Shown: positions 26,397-33,131 of the stretch, piece after piece
Numbering within the stretch: the first letter of the stretch is position 1
Layout: each line of letters begins with the position of its first letter
DNA from: Naasia sp.
Lineage (GTDB): Bacteria; Actinomycetota; Actinomycetes; Actinomycetales; Microbacteriaceae
Length of the DNA: 64,000 nt
Direction of reading: 5' to 3'
Assembly (NCBI RefSeq): GCF_025465545.1
Contig: NZ_JAODMK010000021.1
Coordinates: 22,917 to 86,916, forward strand
Translations under genes and position numbers: made by a program
Notes under the pieces: generated by a model
Database searches by the model: none
What the model was told of the DNA's origin: nothing
Seen by the model: the letters and a program-made list of their open reading frames with translations, nothing else

Positions 26397-27853
26397 CAGT
26401 CGAACCTCTCCACGTGGATGCGGTCCTCCCGGACCCCGGCGGCGAGGGCGTCCCTGACGACCAGGTCGGTCCAGGGCTGCGGCCCGCAGACGTACAGGTC
26501 GGAGGAGAGCAGGTGCGGGAACACCGTCTCGAGCCGGACGCCGCGCGCCTGGTCGGCGGCGGTCAGCCAGCTGCCCGACCCGCGGGAGCCGGTCATGCCG
26601 AAGATCCGGCCCCCGGCCCGCTCGACGAGTGTGCGGACCTCGCCCCAGAGGTACTGCTCGTCGGTGGACCGCGCGCGGAGCAGCACGGTGGCCTCCCCTG
26701 GCGCCAGTCGGGCATCCTCGAGCATGCTGCGCACCGGCGTGACGCCGATGCCTGCAGCGACGACCGCGAGGTAGGGGGCCGTCCGGTTCTCCCCGGTGAA
26801 GATGCCGTAGGGGCCCTCGAAGGAGACCCGAGTGCCGCGAGGCAGCTCCGCGAGCTGGCCGCTCCCCGTGCCGAGGGCGCGGACCGTGATGCGCACGCTC
26901 CGGTCGTCGCCCACGCTCGAGAAGGAGATGGGGTGCGCGTGCCACCAGGTGCCGCGGCTCCAGAAGCGCCAGGTGGCGTACTGCCCCCCGACGATCCCCA
27001 GGCGGCTCAGGTTGCGCCCGGACAGGTGGAGGGAGATGACGCCGGGGGCGATCGTCTCCACGTCCTGCACCTGCAGACGGTGGCGGAGGGTGGCGATCGT
27101 CGGCACCAGGAAGCGGTACCAGCCGACCGAGCCGACGGCGAGGGCCGTGATGCCGATCCAATAGAGCCGCTGCCAGGTGCCCTCGGCGAGCATGCCGCCG
27201 ACGCTCAGCTGGTGCGGCACCGCGAAGAGCACGGCGCCGTAGCTGAGCAGGTGGATGGCGTGCCACACCTCGTAGGGGAAGCGCCGGCGGACGGCCACGA
27301 GTGAGGTGACCACGACGGTGATCAGGAGGCCCATGGCGAGGACGGAGAGCACGATGTCGCCCAGCGAGAGCAGGGAGAGCGTCTCGGCGACCGGGTCGAG
27401 GCCGTCGGCGAGCCCGTAGCCGAGGATCAGCAGCACGCCGTGCGCGAGCAGCAGAGAGAGGGCCGGCTTCCCCAGCTTGCGGTGCAGCCCCATCACGACG
27501 TCGCGGCCGAAGGTGCGGTCGACGATCGGGATCCGCGCGGCGAGCACGAGCATCACGAGCACGAGGTCGGTGCCGACGAGGCCGGAGACGATCCCGGCGG
27601 CGGTCACCGCGCCCGACAGGCTGCCCGATGCGGCCGGGCCGCCGTAGGCGAGCCAGAGGGCCACGGCGAATGCGGCGGATGCGCAGCAGAGTGCGGTCAG
27701 GAGGTCGGCGGTGAGTGCCCGGCGAGAGGCGAGGCGGGCGCGCGCCGCACCCGGACGGCGGGCGCCCGCGTTCGCCGGACCGACCGCTGCCCTGCCGCTC
27801 CCCGGCCCGGTGCCGAGAGGAGGGCCCGAGGGCCCCGTGCTGGCGGTGGTCAT
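26393..27853 (-). CDS. Ferric reductase-like transmembrane flavoprotein oxidoreductase
   Basis: A 486-aa membrane flavocytochrome-type reductase. Six helices fill about residues 48-245; haem-ligand His candidates lie in MGLHRKLG, LLAHGVLLI, WHAIHLLSYG and VPHQL. The cytoplasmic C-terminal half is a ferredoxin-NADP reductase unit: GGQYATWRFW with HPISFSS (FAD), then AAGIGVTPVRSMLEDA and YVCGPQPWTDLVV (NAD(P)H). The likely job is to move electrons from NAD(P)H across the membrane. It heads the operon with the FMN-binding protein and ApbE, which fits extracytoplasmic flavin-based electron transfer. The N-terminal ~45 residues are Ala/Gly/Pro-rich and disordered. Confidence 0.92.
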   Translation of the reverse strand: MTTASTGPSGPPLGTGPGSGRAAVGPANAGARRPGAARARLASRRALTADLLTALCCASAAFAVALWLAYGGPAASGSLSGAVTAAGIVSGLVGTDLVLVMLVLAARIPIVDRTFGRDVVMGLHRKLGKPALSLLLAHGVLLILGYGLADGLDPVAETLSLLSLGDIVLSVLAMGLLITVVVTSLVAVRRRFPYEVWHAIHLLSYGAVLFAVPHQLSVGGMLAEGTWQRLYWIGITALAVGSVGWYRFLVPTIATLRHRLQVQDVETIAPGVISLHLSGRNLSRLGIVGGQYATWRFWSRGTWWHAHPISFSSVGDDRSVRITVRALGTGSGQLAELPRGTRVSFEGPYGIFTGENRTAPYLAVVAAGIGVTPVRSMLEDARLAPGEATVLLRARSTDEQYLWGEVRTLVERAGGRIFGMTGSRGSGSWLTAADQARGVRLETVFPHLLSSDLYVCGPQPWTDLVVRDALAAGVREDRIHVERFDW

Positions 27854-27966
27854 GAGGAAAGACTGCGCCGGGACGCTATGAGCCTCCGATGAGCCGGGCA
27901 GGAGAACCGTCGGAAGCCTCGGACCCGGTCAGGGCGACGCGGCTCGCCGACGGCTCGGCACCCGGG

Positions 27967-28743
27967 TCAGTTGAGCGGGCGGGTGCCCGGATCCACGACG
28001 CCTCCTGCGTAGAGGCTCCTCGCGGCGTCCTCGAGCGCGGTCAGCGCGATGCGCTGCGTCCACGGGCCGTAGGAGATGCGGGCCACCCCGAGCTGCTCGA
28101 AGCGGGTGGAGCTCTGCGCCCCCGGGACGCCGATCACGCTGATCTGCTGCGGCCCGAGAGCCTCCACCAGCTGCTCGACCGTGTCGTCGCTGAGCTTGCC
28201 GGGCACGAAGAAGCACGTGGCCCCGGCACCCAGGTAGGCGCGACCGCGCTCGATGGCGTCCGCGAGGACCTCGGACGGGTCTCGGTCGCCGGCCCGCAGG
28301 AAGACGTCGGTGCGGGCGTTGAGAGCGAACGGCACGCCTTCGCTCTCCGCAGCGGCGACGGAGGCGGTGACGGCCGCGAGGGCGTCCGGCAGGGGCTTCA
28401 CCTGGTCCTCCAGGTTGGCGCCCACCACGCCGACGGCGATGGCGCGACGCATGGTGTCCCCCGGGTCCCCGTAGCCCGCTTCGAGGTCCGCCGACACCGG
28501 GAGGTCGCCGACGCTCGCGACGATGCGTCCGATGATGTCGAGGTGCAGGTCGAGCGGGATCTTCTCGCCGTCCTCGTAGCCGAAGGTGGCGGCGATCGCG
28601 TGACTCGCCGTGGCCAGCGCCTTCGTCTCGGGCAGGGCAGCGACGACCTTCGCCGTGACGACGTCCCAGACGTTGACGACGGACAGGATCTCGGGGGCAC
28701 GGTGCAGTTCGACGAGTCGGCGGGCGCGGGATTCGATGCTCAT
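27967..28743 (-). CDS. Isocitrate lyase/PEP mutase family protein
   Basis: A 258-aa TIM-barrel protein of the ICL/PEPM superfamily. Conserved pieces are LSVVNVWDVVTAKVV, TASHAIAATFGYEDGE, PVSADLEAGYGD (metal-binding acidic residues), GANLEDQ and FALNARTDVFLRAG. The usual K-K-C-G-H isocitrate-lyase motif is absent, so it is rather a carboxyphosphonoenolpyruvate mutase, 2-methylisocitrate-lyase-like or oxaloacetate-type lyase. The substrate cannot be told. It stands alone between the ferric reductase operon and the cation transporter. Confidence 0.9.
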   Translation of the reverse strand: MSIESRARRLVELHRAPEILSVVNVWDVVTAKVVAALPETKALATASHAIAATFGYEDGEKIPLDLHLDIIGRIVASVGDLPVSADLEAGYGDPGDTMRRAIAVGVVGANLEDQVKPLPDALAAVTASVAAAESEGVPFALNARTDVFLRAGDRDPSEVLADAIERGRAYLGAGATCFFVPGKLSDDTVEQLVEALGPQQISVIGVPGAQSSTRFEQLGVARISYGPWTQRIALTALEDAARSLYAGGVVDPGTRPLN

Positions 28744-28834
28744 CCCCCCACGCTAGCCCTGCCCGCGTTGCCGGATGCTGACAGCCGCGCACGCTCCGGG
28801 CAGCACCTGCAGCGGTGAGGAGGGGCGACGGCCG

Positions 28835-29806
28835 CTACGGCGCCAGGGGCACCGACTCCGGGTTGGCGAGGGTGAGCACGGCCCGCACGATGCGGGGGCT
28901 CTCCTGCAGCTCCTCTTCGAGGGCGTTGAGGAGCACGGCCACGCTCGTCTCGTCCTCGTTGCCGACGAGGTCGATCGCGGCGACGAGGAACACCCGGCTG
29001 GGGCCGACGTACTCGATGTGCAGGTAGGTGACGGCGGTGATTCGCTCGTGGCTGAGCAGCCGGTCCAGTGCCGCCCCCCGGACACGGTCGTCGACCGCCT
29101 CGCCGACCAGGAAGCGCCGGTTGCGCTCGATCAGCACCACCGCCACCACCGCGAGCAGGACCCCGACGAGGATCGACCCGATCGCGTCCGGAGCCGCGTT
29201 CCCGGTGAGCTGGTGCAGCAGGATGCCGGCGAACGCGATCAGCAGGCCGACGAGTGCCGCGGCGTCCTCGAAGAACACCGCCCGGACCGTGGGGTCGGAG
29301 GTGTGCAGCACGAAGTCGAGCAGGTCCTTCTCGCTGGTCGCGGCCCCGCCGCGGGCCTGCCGGTAGGCCTGCAGGAACGAGATCCCCTCCAGCACGAAGG
29401 CGATCCCGAGGACCAGGTAGGAGACCCCGTAGTTGCTCGCCTCGGCGGGCTCGAGCAGCTCCTGGATGCCGTGCATCACCGACACCGCGGCGCCCACCGA
29501 GAAGAGTCCGAAGGCGGCGAACATCGACCAGACGTACGCCTCCCTGCCGTAGCCGAGGGGGTGGCGCGGATCGCCGGGCCGCGCCGCCCGCCGGCCCGCG
29601 ACGAAGAGGAACACCTCGTTGCCGGCGTCGGCCCACGAGTGCGCGGCCTCGGCCACCATGGAGGCGGAACCGGTGACGACCGCCGCCACCGTCTTGGCGA
29701 TCGCGATCAGTCCGTTGGCGACGAGGGCGACGAGGACGGTCAGCGTCGACTCCGGCTTCTCCTCGGCTTCGGCCGGCGCGGTGTCGGCGGACCTCGCATC
29801 GCTCAC
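28835..29806 (-). CDS. Cation diffusion facilitator (CDF) family transporter
   Basis: A 323-aa metal-ion/proton antiporter. It has five to six membrane helices and the CDF pattern: SASMVAEAAHSWADAGNEVFL in helix 2 (with His-x3-Asp), and TVRAVFFEDAAALVGLLIAF with Asp in helix 5. A cytoplasmic C-terminal domain follows (residues 215-320). Zn, Co or Mn export is typical; the residues present do not settle the metal. It begins with GTG at 29806. No metal regulator is adjacent. Confidence 0.9.
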   Translation of the reverse strand: MSDARSADTAPAEAEEKPESTLTVLVALVANGLIAIAKTVAAVVTGSASMVAEAAHSWADAGNEVFLFVAGRRAARPGDPRHPLGYGREAYVWSMFAAFGLFSVGAAVSVMHGIQELLEPAEASNYGVSYLVLGIAFVLEGISFLQAYRQARGGAATSEKDLLDFVLHTSDPTVRAVFFEDAAALVGLLIAFAGILLHQLTGNAAPDAIGSILVGVLLAVVAVVLIERNRRFLVGEAVDDRVRGAALDRLLSHERITAVTYLHIEYVGPSRVFLVAAIDLVGNEDETSVAVLLNALEEELQESPRIVRAVLTLANPESVPLAP

Positions 29807-29928
29807 GGCCTCATCCTGTCACCGGCCGTCCCCGGAGAAGGAGGGATGGCGGAGGAGGGCTCCGAGCGCTAGCCGGGTGTCCCGGCCGGCGTGCTGACGG
29901 CCGTGGCCGCCCCCGGTCACGGTCACGG

Positions 29929-30600
29929 TCACGGCCGTGATTCGCGCCGATCGGGCTCGATGCCCAGCGCGTCGAAGTCGATCACGAGGTCTGCGCGATC
30001 CCGCGTCGAGGCGATGAGGCGGGCGTTGGGCTCGTCCACGGTCTCGGCCCAGGCGGCCGCGGCGTCGGGGGTCTTGCCGAACCGCACGTGTCGCGCGACC
30101 AGTCGCCCGATCCGGAGCCGGTCCTCGACCTGTGAGTACCAGACCTCGGTCAGCTCCCGGCGCACCGCCGGCCACGGCTCGGGGTCGGCGAGCAGGTAGT
30201 TGCCCTCCGTCACCACCACCCGCGCGTCCGGCCGAACGGCGATGCTGTTCGCGATCGGCTGCTCCAGCACGCGCTCGAAGGCGGGCGCGTACACCGTGGT
30301 TCCGGTCTCGGCCCGCAGCCTGCGGAGCAGCGCGAGATAGCCGTGCCCGTCGAAGGTGTCGAGCGCCCCCTTCCGGTCACGCCGGCCGAGCAGGTCGAGG
30401 GCCGCGTCGGCCAGGTGGAAGCCGTCCATCGGGACCCACACCGCCGCGATGCCATCCGCGGTCAGCGCACCGACGAGCCACTCGGCCAGGGTGGACTTGC
30501 CCGCGGCGGGCGCGCCCGTGATGCCGATCAGGACGCGCGGGCCGGCGTCCGCCAGCCGGCGCACGCGGTCGAGCAGCTCGGAGGAGTTCACCGGCGACAT
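29929..30600 (-). CDS. Nucleoside/nucleotide kinase family protein (uridine kinase-like)
   Basis: A 223-aa P-loop kinase of the uridine kinase / pantothenate kinase superfamily. The Walker A motif is GITGAPAAGKSTLAEWL, followed by VPMDGFHLAD (acidic base) and DTFDGHGYLALLRRLR. VVVTEGNYLLADPEPW matches the fructose/nucleoside kinase-like YggC/FrcK branch. The substrate is a small hydroxylated molecule that cannot be fixed by sequence. A GGTCAC triplet repeat (29915-29932) overlaps its 3' end. It is divergent from the alpha/beta hydrolase gene, 26 nt away. Confidence 0.9.
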   Translation of the reverse strand: MSPVNSSELLDRVRRLADAGPRVLIGITGAPAAGKSTLAEWLVGALTADGIAAVWVPMDGFHLADAALDLLGRRDRKGALDTFDGHGYLALLRRLRAETGTTVYAPAFERVLEQPIANSIAVRPDARVVVTEGNYLLADPEPWPAVRRELTEVWYSQVEDRLRIGRLVARHVRFGKTPDAAAAWAETVDEPNARLIASTRDRADLVIDFDALGIEPDRRESRP

Positions 30601-30626
30601 GTTACGGGGCCGCCTACACTCGTCCG

Positions 30627-31550
30627 ATGGCTTTCGCTACGGATCCGGCCCGGACCCTGCCCGCCTCCGAGGCGACGGTCGCAGGCAGACGGATCCGCTA
30701 CTTCGAGGCGGGTCCCTCCTCGGCGGCGGTCCCGCGCAGAACGGACACCCCTGTCGTCGTGCTGCTCACCGGTGCCGGCGACACGGTGTCCTCCTGGCTC
30801 CCGGTGCAGACCCGGCTCGCGCGCCGGGCACGAGTGCTGGCCTATGACCGGTCCGGCATGGGCGGCAGCTCGGGAAGCGGATCGGACCGACTGGACGATC
30901 TCGTGGCTGAGCTCGAGGGCTTCATCGACGCAGCGGCTCCGGGGAGCTCCTGCGTTCTGGTCGGCCACTCCTTCGGCGGCCTGCTCGCCCGCGTCTTCGC
31001 GCAGCGCTTCCCCCATCGCGTCGCCGGCCTCGTGCTGCTCGACGCGACTCCGGACCGCCTCGCGGAGAGCGCCGTGCTGCGCCGCGGCTTCGGACTGTTC
31101 GTGCTGCTCGGGGCGCTCGTCCGCGCGCTCGCGCCCGTCGGGCTCGTCCGGGCCCTGTTCCGCCTGGGCGCCTCGCCGCTGTACCCCGACCAGCGCCACT
31201 TCGAATCGATGCTCGACGACGGCGCGCGACGGTCCTGGCGCAGCGAGGTGGAACGCGAGGTCCGCGGCGGCATGGTGCCCGAGCTGAGGTCCGTGCTGCC
31301 GGTCTCCCGGGAGGCGCGGCGCGAGCTGGCGGTCTCCTCGTTCCCGGCCGTCCCGGTGACCCTCGTCACGAGCAGCACGTATCCGGCCGTCTGGATCCGG
31401 CTGCACGAGGAGATCGCCCGGCGCTACGCCCGCAGCCGGCACCTGCTCACCGGCGACCGGTCGCACTACATCCACATGCGCAACGTCGACCTCACCGTCG
31501 AGGCGGTGGAGGACGTGCTGGCGGCCGTGGATGCGGCGGAGGCGCACTGA
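30627..31550 (+). CDS. Alpha/beta-fold hydrolase
   Basis: A 307-aa alpha/beta hydrolase. The nucleophile elbow is LVGHSFGGLLARVF (Ser in GHSFG), with the oxyanion region VVVLLTGAGDTVSSW, the strand RVLAYDRSGMGGS and a late His in DRSHYIHM. A four-helix cap is inserted near 150-220. There is no signal peptide. Esterase, epoxide-hydrolase or C-C hydrolase activity is possible. It converges on the small gene 31552-31848 with 1 nt between the stops. Confidence 0.88.
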   Translation: MAFATDPARTLPASEATVAGRRIRYFEAGPSSAAVPRRTDTPVVVLLTGAGDTVSSWLPVQTRLARRARVLAYDRSGMGGSSGSGSDRLDDLVAELEGFIDAAAPGSSCVLVGHSFGGLLARVFAQRFPHRVAGLVLLDATPDRLAESAVLRRGFGLFVLLGALVRALAPVGLVRALFRLGASPLYPDQRHFESMLDDGARRSWRSEVEREVRGGMVPELRSVLPVSREARRELAVSSFPAVPVTLVTSSTYPAVWIRLHEEIARRYARSRHLLTGDRSHYIHMRNVDLTVEAVEDVLAAVDAAEAH

Positions 31551-31551
31551 T

Positions 31552-31848
31552 TCAGCGGGTCGCGACCGTCGTCCACCGTCCCCGGCTCTGCCGGGTCAGA
31601 CGGGTGTCCTCCACCGCCGCGCGCTCTTCGGTGACGGACACGGCGTGCTCGCCCACCTGCACGGCGACCTCATCGTCCTCGACCGTGAACCGAACGGTGA
31701 TCCGTGCGGCCCCTCGGACCACGTTCACGCTGGACGCCTCGAGCAGGGCGACCTCGGCGACCGCGTCGGCGGCGGCCGGCAGCACCTCGTGCGGGGCGGT
31801 CCCGGGACGCAGCGGCCCGATCGTCATGATCACCCGGTAGGACGGCAC
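31552..31848 (-). CDS. Conserved small hypothetical protein
   Basis: A 98-aa protein of alternating beta strands and helices (MPSYRVIMTIGPLRPGT, SVNVVRGAARITVRFTVEDDEVAV), without signal or membrane segment. I do not recognise the family; the pattern suggests a small ferredoxin-like or dodecin-like fold. It starts with GTG at 31848 and ends 1 nt from the convergent hydrolase gene. The gap to the upstream glyoxalase gene is 50 nt, so co-transcription with it is possible. Confidence 0.7.
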   Translation of the reverse strand: MPSYRVIMTIGPLRPGTAPHEVLPAAADAVAEVALLEASSVNVVRGAARITVRFTVEDDEVAVQVGEHAVSVTEERAAVEDTRLTRQSRGRWTTVATR

Positions 31849-31898
31849 GGACCCAGGATAGGCACGAGCAATGCAGCCGCCGGGTCAGCGCTCAGTCG

Positions 31899-32987
31899 TC
31901 ACCGGGTCCCGTCGGCAGTGCCGTTGCGGTCCTCCGGTGTGCGCCTCCAGCGGATGCGCAGCGGCCCACGGGCCGTCGCGGGATCCACCACGCTCCCCCG
32001 CTGCGTGACCTCCACCTCGCCCTCCGCCATCATGCGCGCGGCGGTCCGGCGCACCGGCTCCATGAGATGACGCCAGCTCTCCGGCGCCATCGTGCGGGCG
32101 ACGTCAGACGGGCAGATCGTCGAGGTCGCCGCACGAGCGGCGAGCAGGGTGCGGATCGTCGCGGCGATCTCCGCCTGCTCGCTGTCCATTGCCCCCCTGT
32201 GCGCGACCACCGGCCGTGGCTCCTCAGGCAGCTGGATGACGGTGAATGCCGCGCCGGTCGAGTCGGTCGCGTGCGAGATCCGCCCGAACGGGGTGTCCAT
32301 GGGACCGTCCAGAACGGTGCCGCCCGCCTGGCGCACGCGATCGGCGGCCTCATCCGCGTCGGTCACCGCGAAGTAGACGTTCCAGCGCGACGGTTCCTCA
32401 GGTGAGCCCGACGAGGCATCGACGATCCCAGCCTCCGCCTCGGGTCCTTCCCGGTAGGTCACCATGCGGAACTGGTCGGAGTCGGACAGGACTCTCACCT
32501 CCCAGCCGAGGGCATCCTGGTAGAACTCGACGGTCTTCGGATACTCGCGGGTCGTGTGCAGCTCGTACCAGCAGGGCGTTCCCGGCTCGTCCTCGATCGG
32601 CGTGCCCTCGAAGCCGTCGAGCTCCCAGAGGCCGAGCTCTGCTCCGCTCGGGTCGCGGAGAATCGCCCGGCGGCCGAGCCCCTGCACGTCCTCCGGGGCG
32701 AGAACGATCTCTCCCCCGCTGGCCTGCACCCGCCCGAGGACCTGGTCCAGTTCGGGCGCGAGCAGGTACACCCGCCACGCGCTCGGCGCCCCGCCCTGGG
32801 CTCGGAGCAGTCCGGCGATCACCTCCTGCCCGTGCAGCAGGTCGCGGTAGCCGCCGAACTCCGCCTTCGGCTCGCTCGGCTCGAGGCCGAGCGCGGCCGA
32901 ATAGAAGCGGCCCGCCTCCTCGGGATCGGTGCTGGTCAGCTCGATCCACACCGGGGCTCCCGCCGGCTTTCCCTGGACCCGTGGCAT
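31899..32987 (-). CDS. Double VOC (glyoxalase-like) protein fused to DUF3253
   Basis: A 362-aa fusion. Two vicinal-oxygen-chelate modules lie at about 8-125 (VWIELTSTDPEEAGRFYSAAL, AILRDPSGAELGLWE) and 135-255 (CWYELHTTREYPKTVEFYQDALGW, HATDSTGAAFTVIQ). Metal-ligand His/Glu residues are only partly kept, so it may bind rather than convert a ligand. The C-terminal ~85 residues match DUF3253, a winged-helix-like domain (IAATIRTLLAARA, CPSDVARTM, WRHLMEPVRRTAARMMAEGEVEVTQRG). The combination suggests a ligand-sensing DNA-binding protein. ATG 32985-32987. Confidence 0.82.
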   Translation of the reverse strand: MPRVQGKPAGAPVWIELTSTDPEEAGRFYSAALGLEPSEPKAEFGGYRDLLHGQEVIAGLLRAQGGAPSAWRVYLLAPELDQVLGRVQASGGEIVLAPEDVQGLGRRAILRDPSGAELGLWELDGFEGTPIEDEPGTPCWYELHTTREYPKTVEFYQDALGWEVRVLSDSDQFRMVTYREGPEAEAGIVDASSGSPEEPSRWNVYFAVTDADEAADRVRQAGGTVLDGPMDTPFGRISHATDSTGAAFTVIQLPEEPRPVVAHRGAMDSEQAEIAATIRTLLAARAATSTICPSDVARTMAPESWRHLMEPVRRTAARMMAEGEVEVTQRGSVVDPATARGPLRIRWRRTPEDRNGTADGTR

Positions 32988-33019
32988 CGCTCTCCCCGCC
33001 TCCCGTCGATTGCCGACTC

Positions 33020-33104
33020 TCTCGCTCAGCAGGCATTCTCGCCCTCAGCAGGCACTTCTGTCGCGGATCGCCGCGGGGGCGCCGATCCTGCCTGCTGAGC
33101 GAGA
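33020..33104. repeat. Inverted-repeat element, copy 1
   Basis: TCTCGCTCAGCAGGCA (33020-33035) is perfectly complementary to 33089-33104, with 53 nt between. A third, shortened copy of the core (CTCAGCAGGCA, 33044-33054) lies inside. The same arms, and an internal half-copy, recur at 39182-39266 in the opposite orientation. It lies between the VOC and GH65 genes. Confidence 0.85.
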
Positions 33105-33131
33105 GGAGGGCGGAGCCTCCGCGGCGTCGGG

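Noticed and set aside
25881..27266. 461-codon frame joining the FMN-binding protein with upstream sequence
   Set aside because: Only the last 171 codons resemble a protein; the rest is the reductase gene in another frame. GTG 26396 is the real start.
28835..29806. Possible toxin or defence genes near the HNH and LuxR genes
   Set aside because: I looked for restriction, toxin-antitoxin, CRISPR, phage or conjugation genes and saw none; the HNH protein is of the common DUF222 type.
29915..29932. Three GGTCAC repeats
   Set aside because: Too short; lies at the 3' end of the kinase gene, no sign of function.
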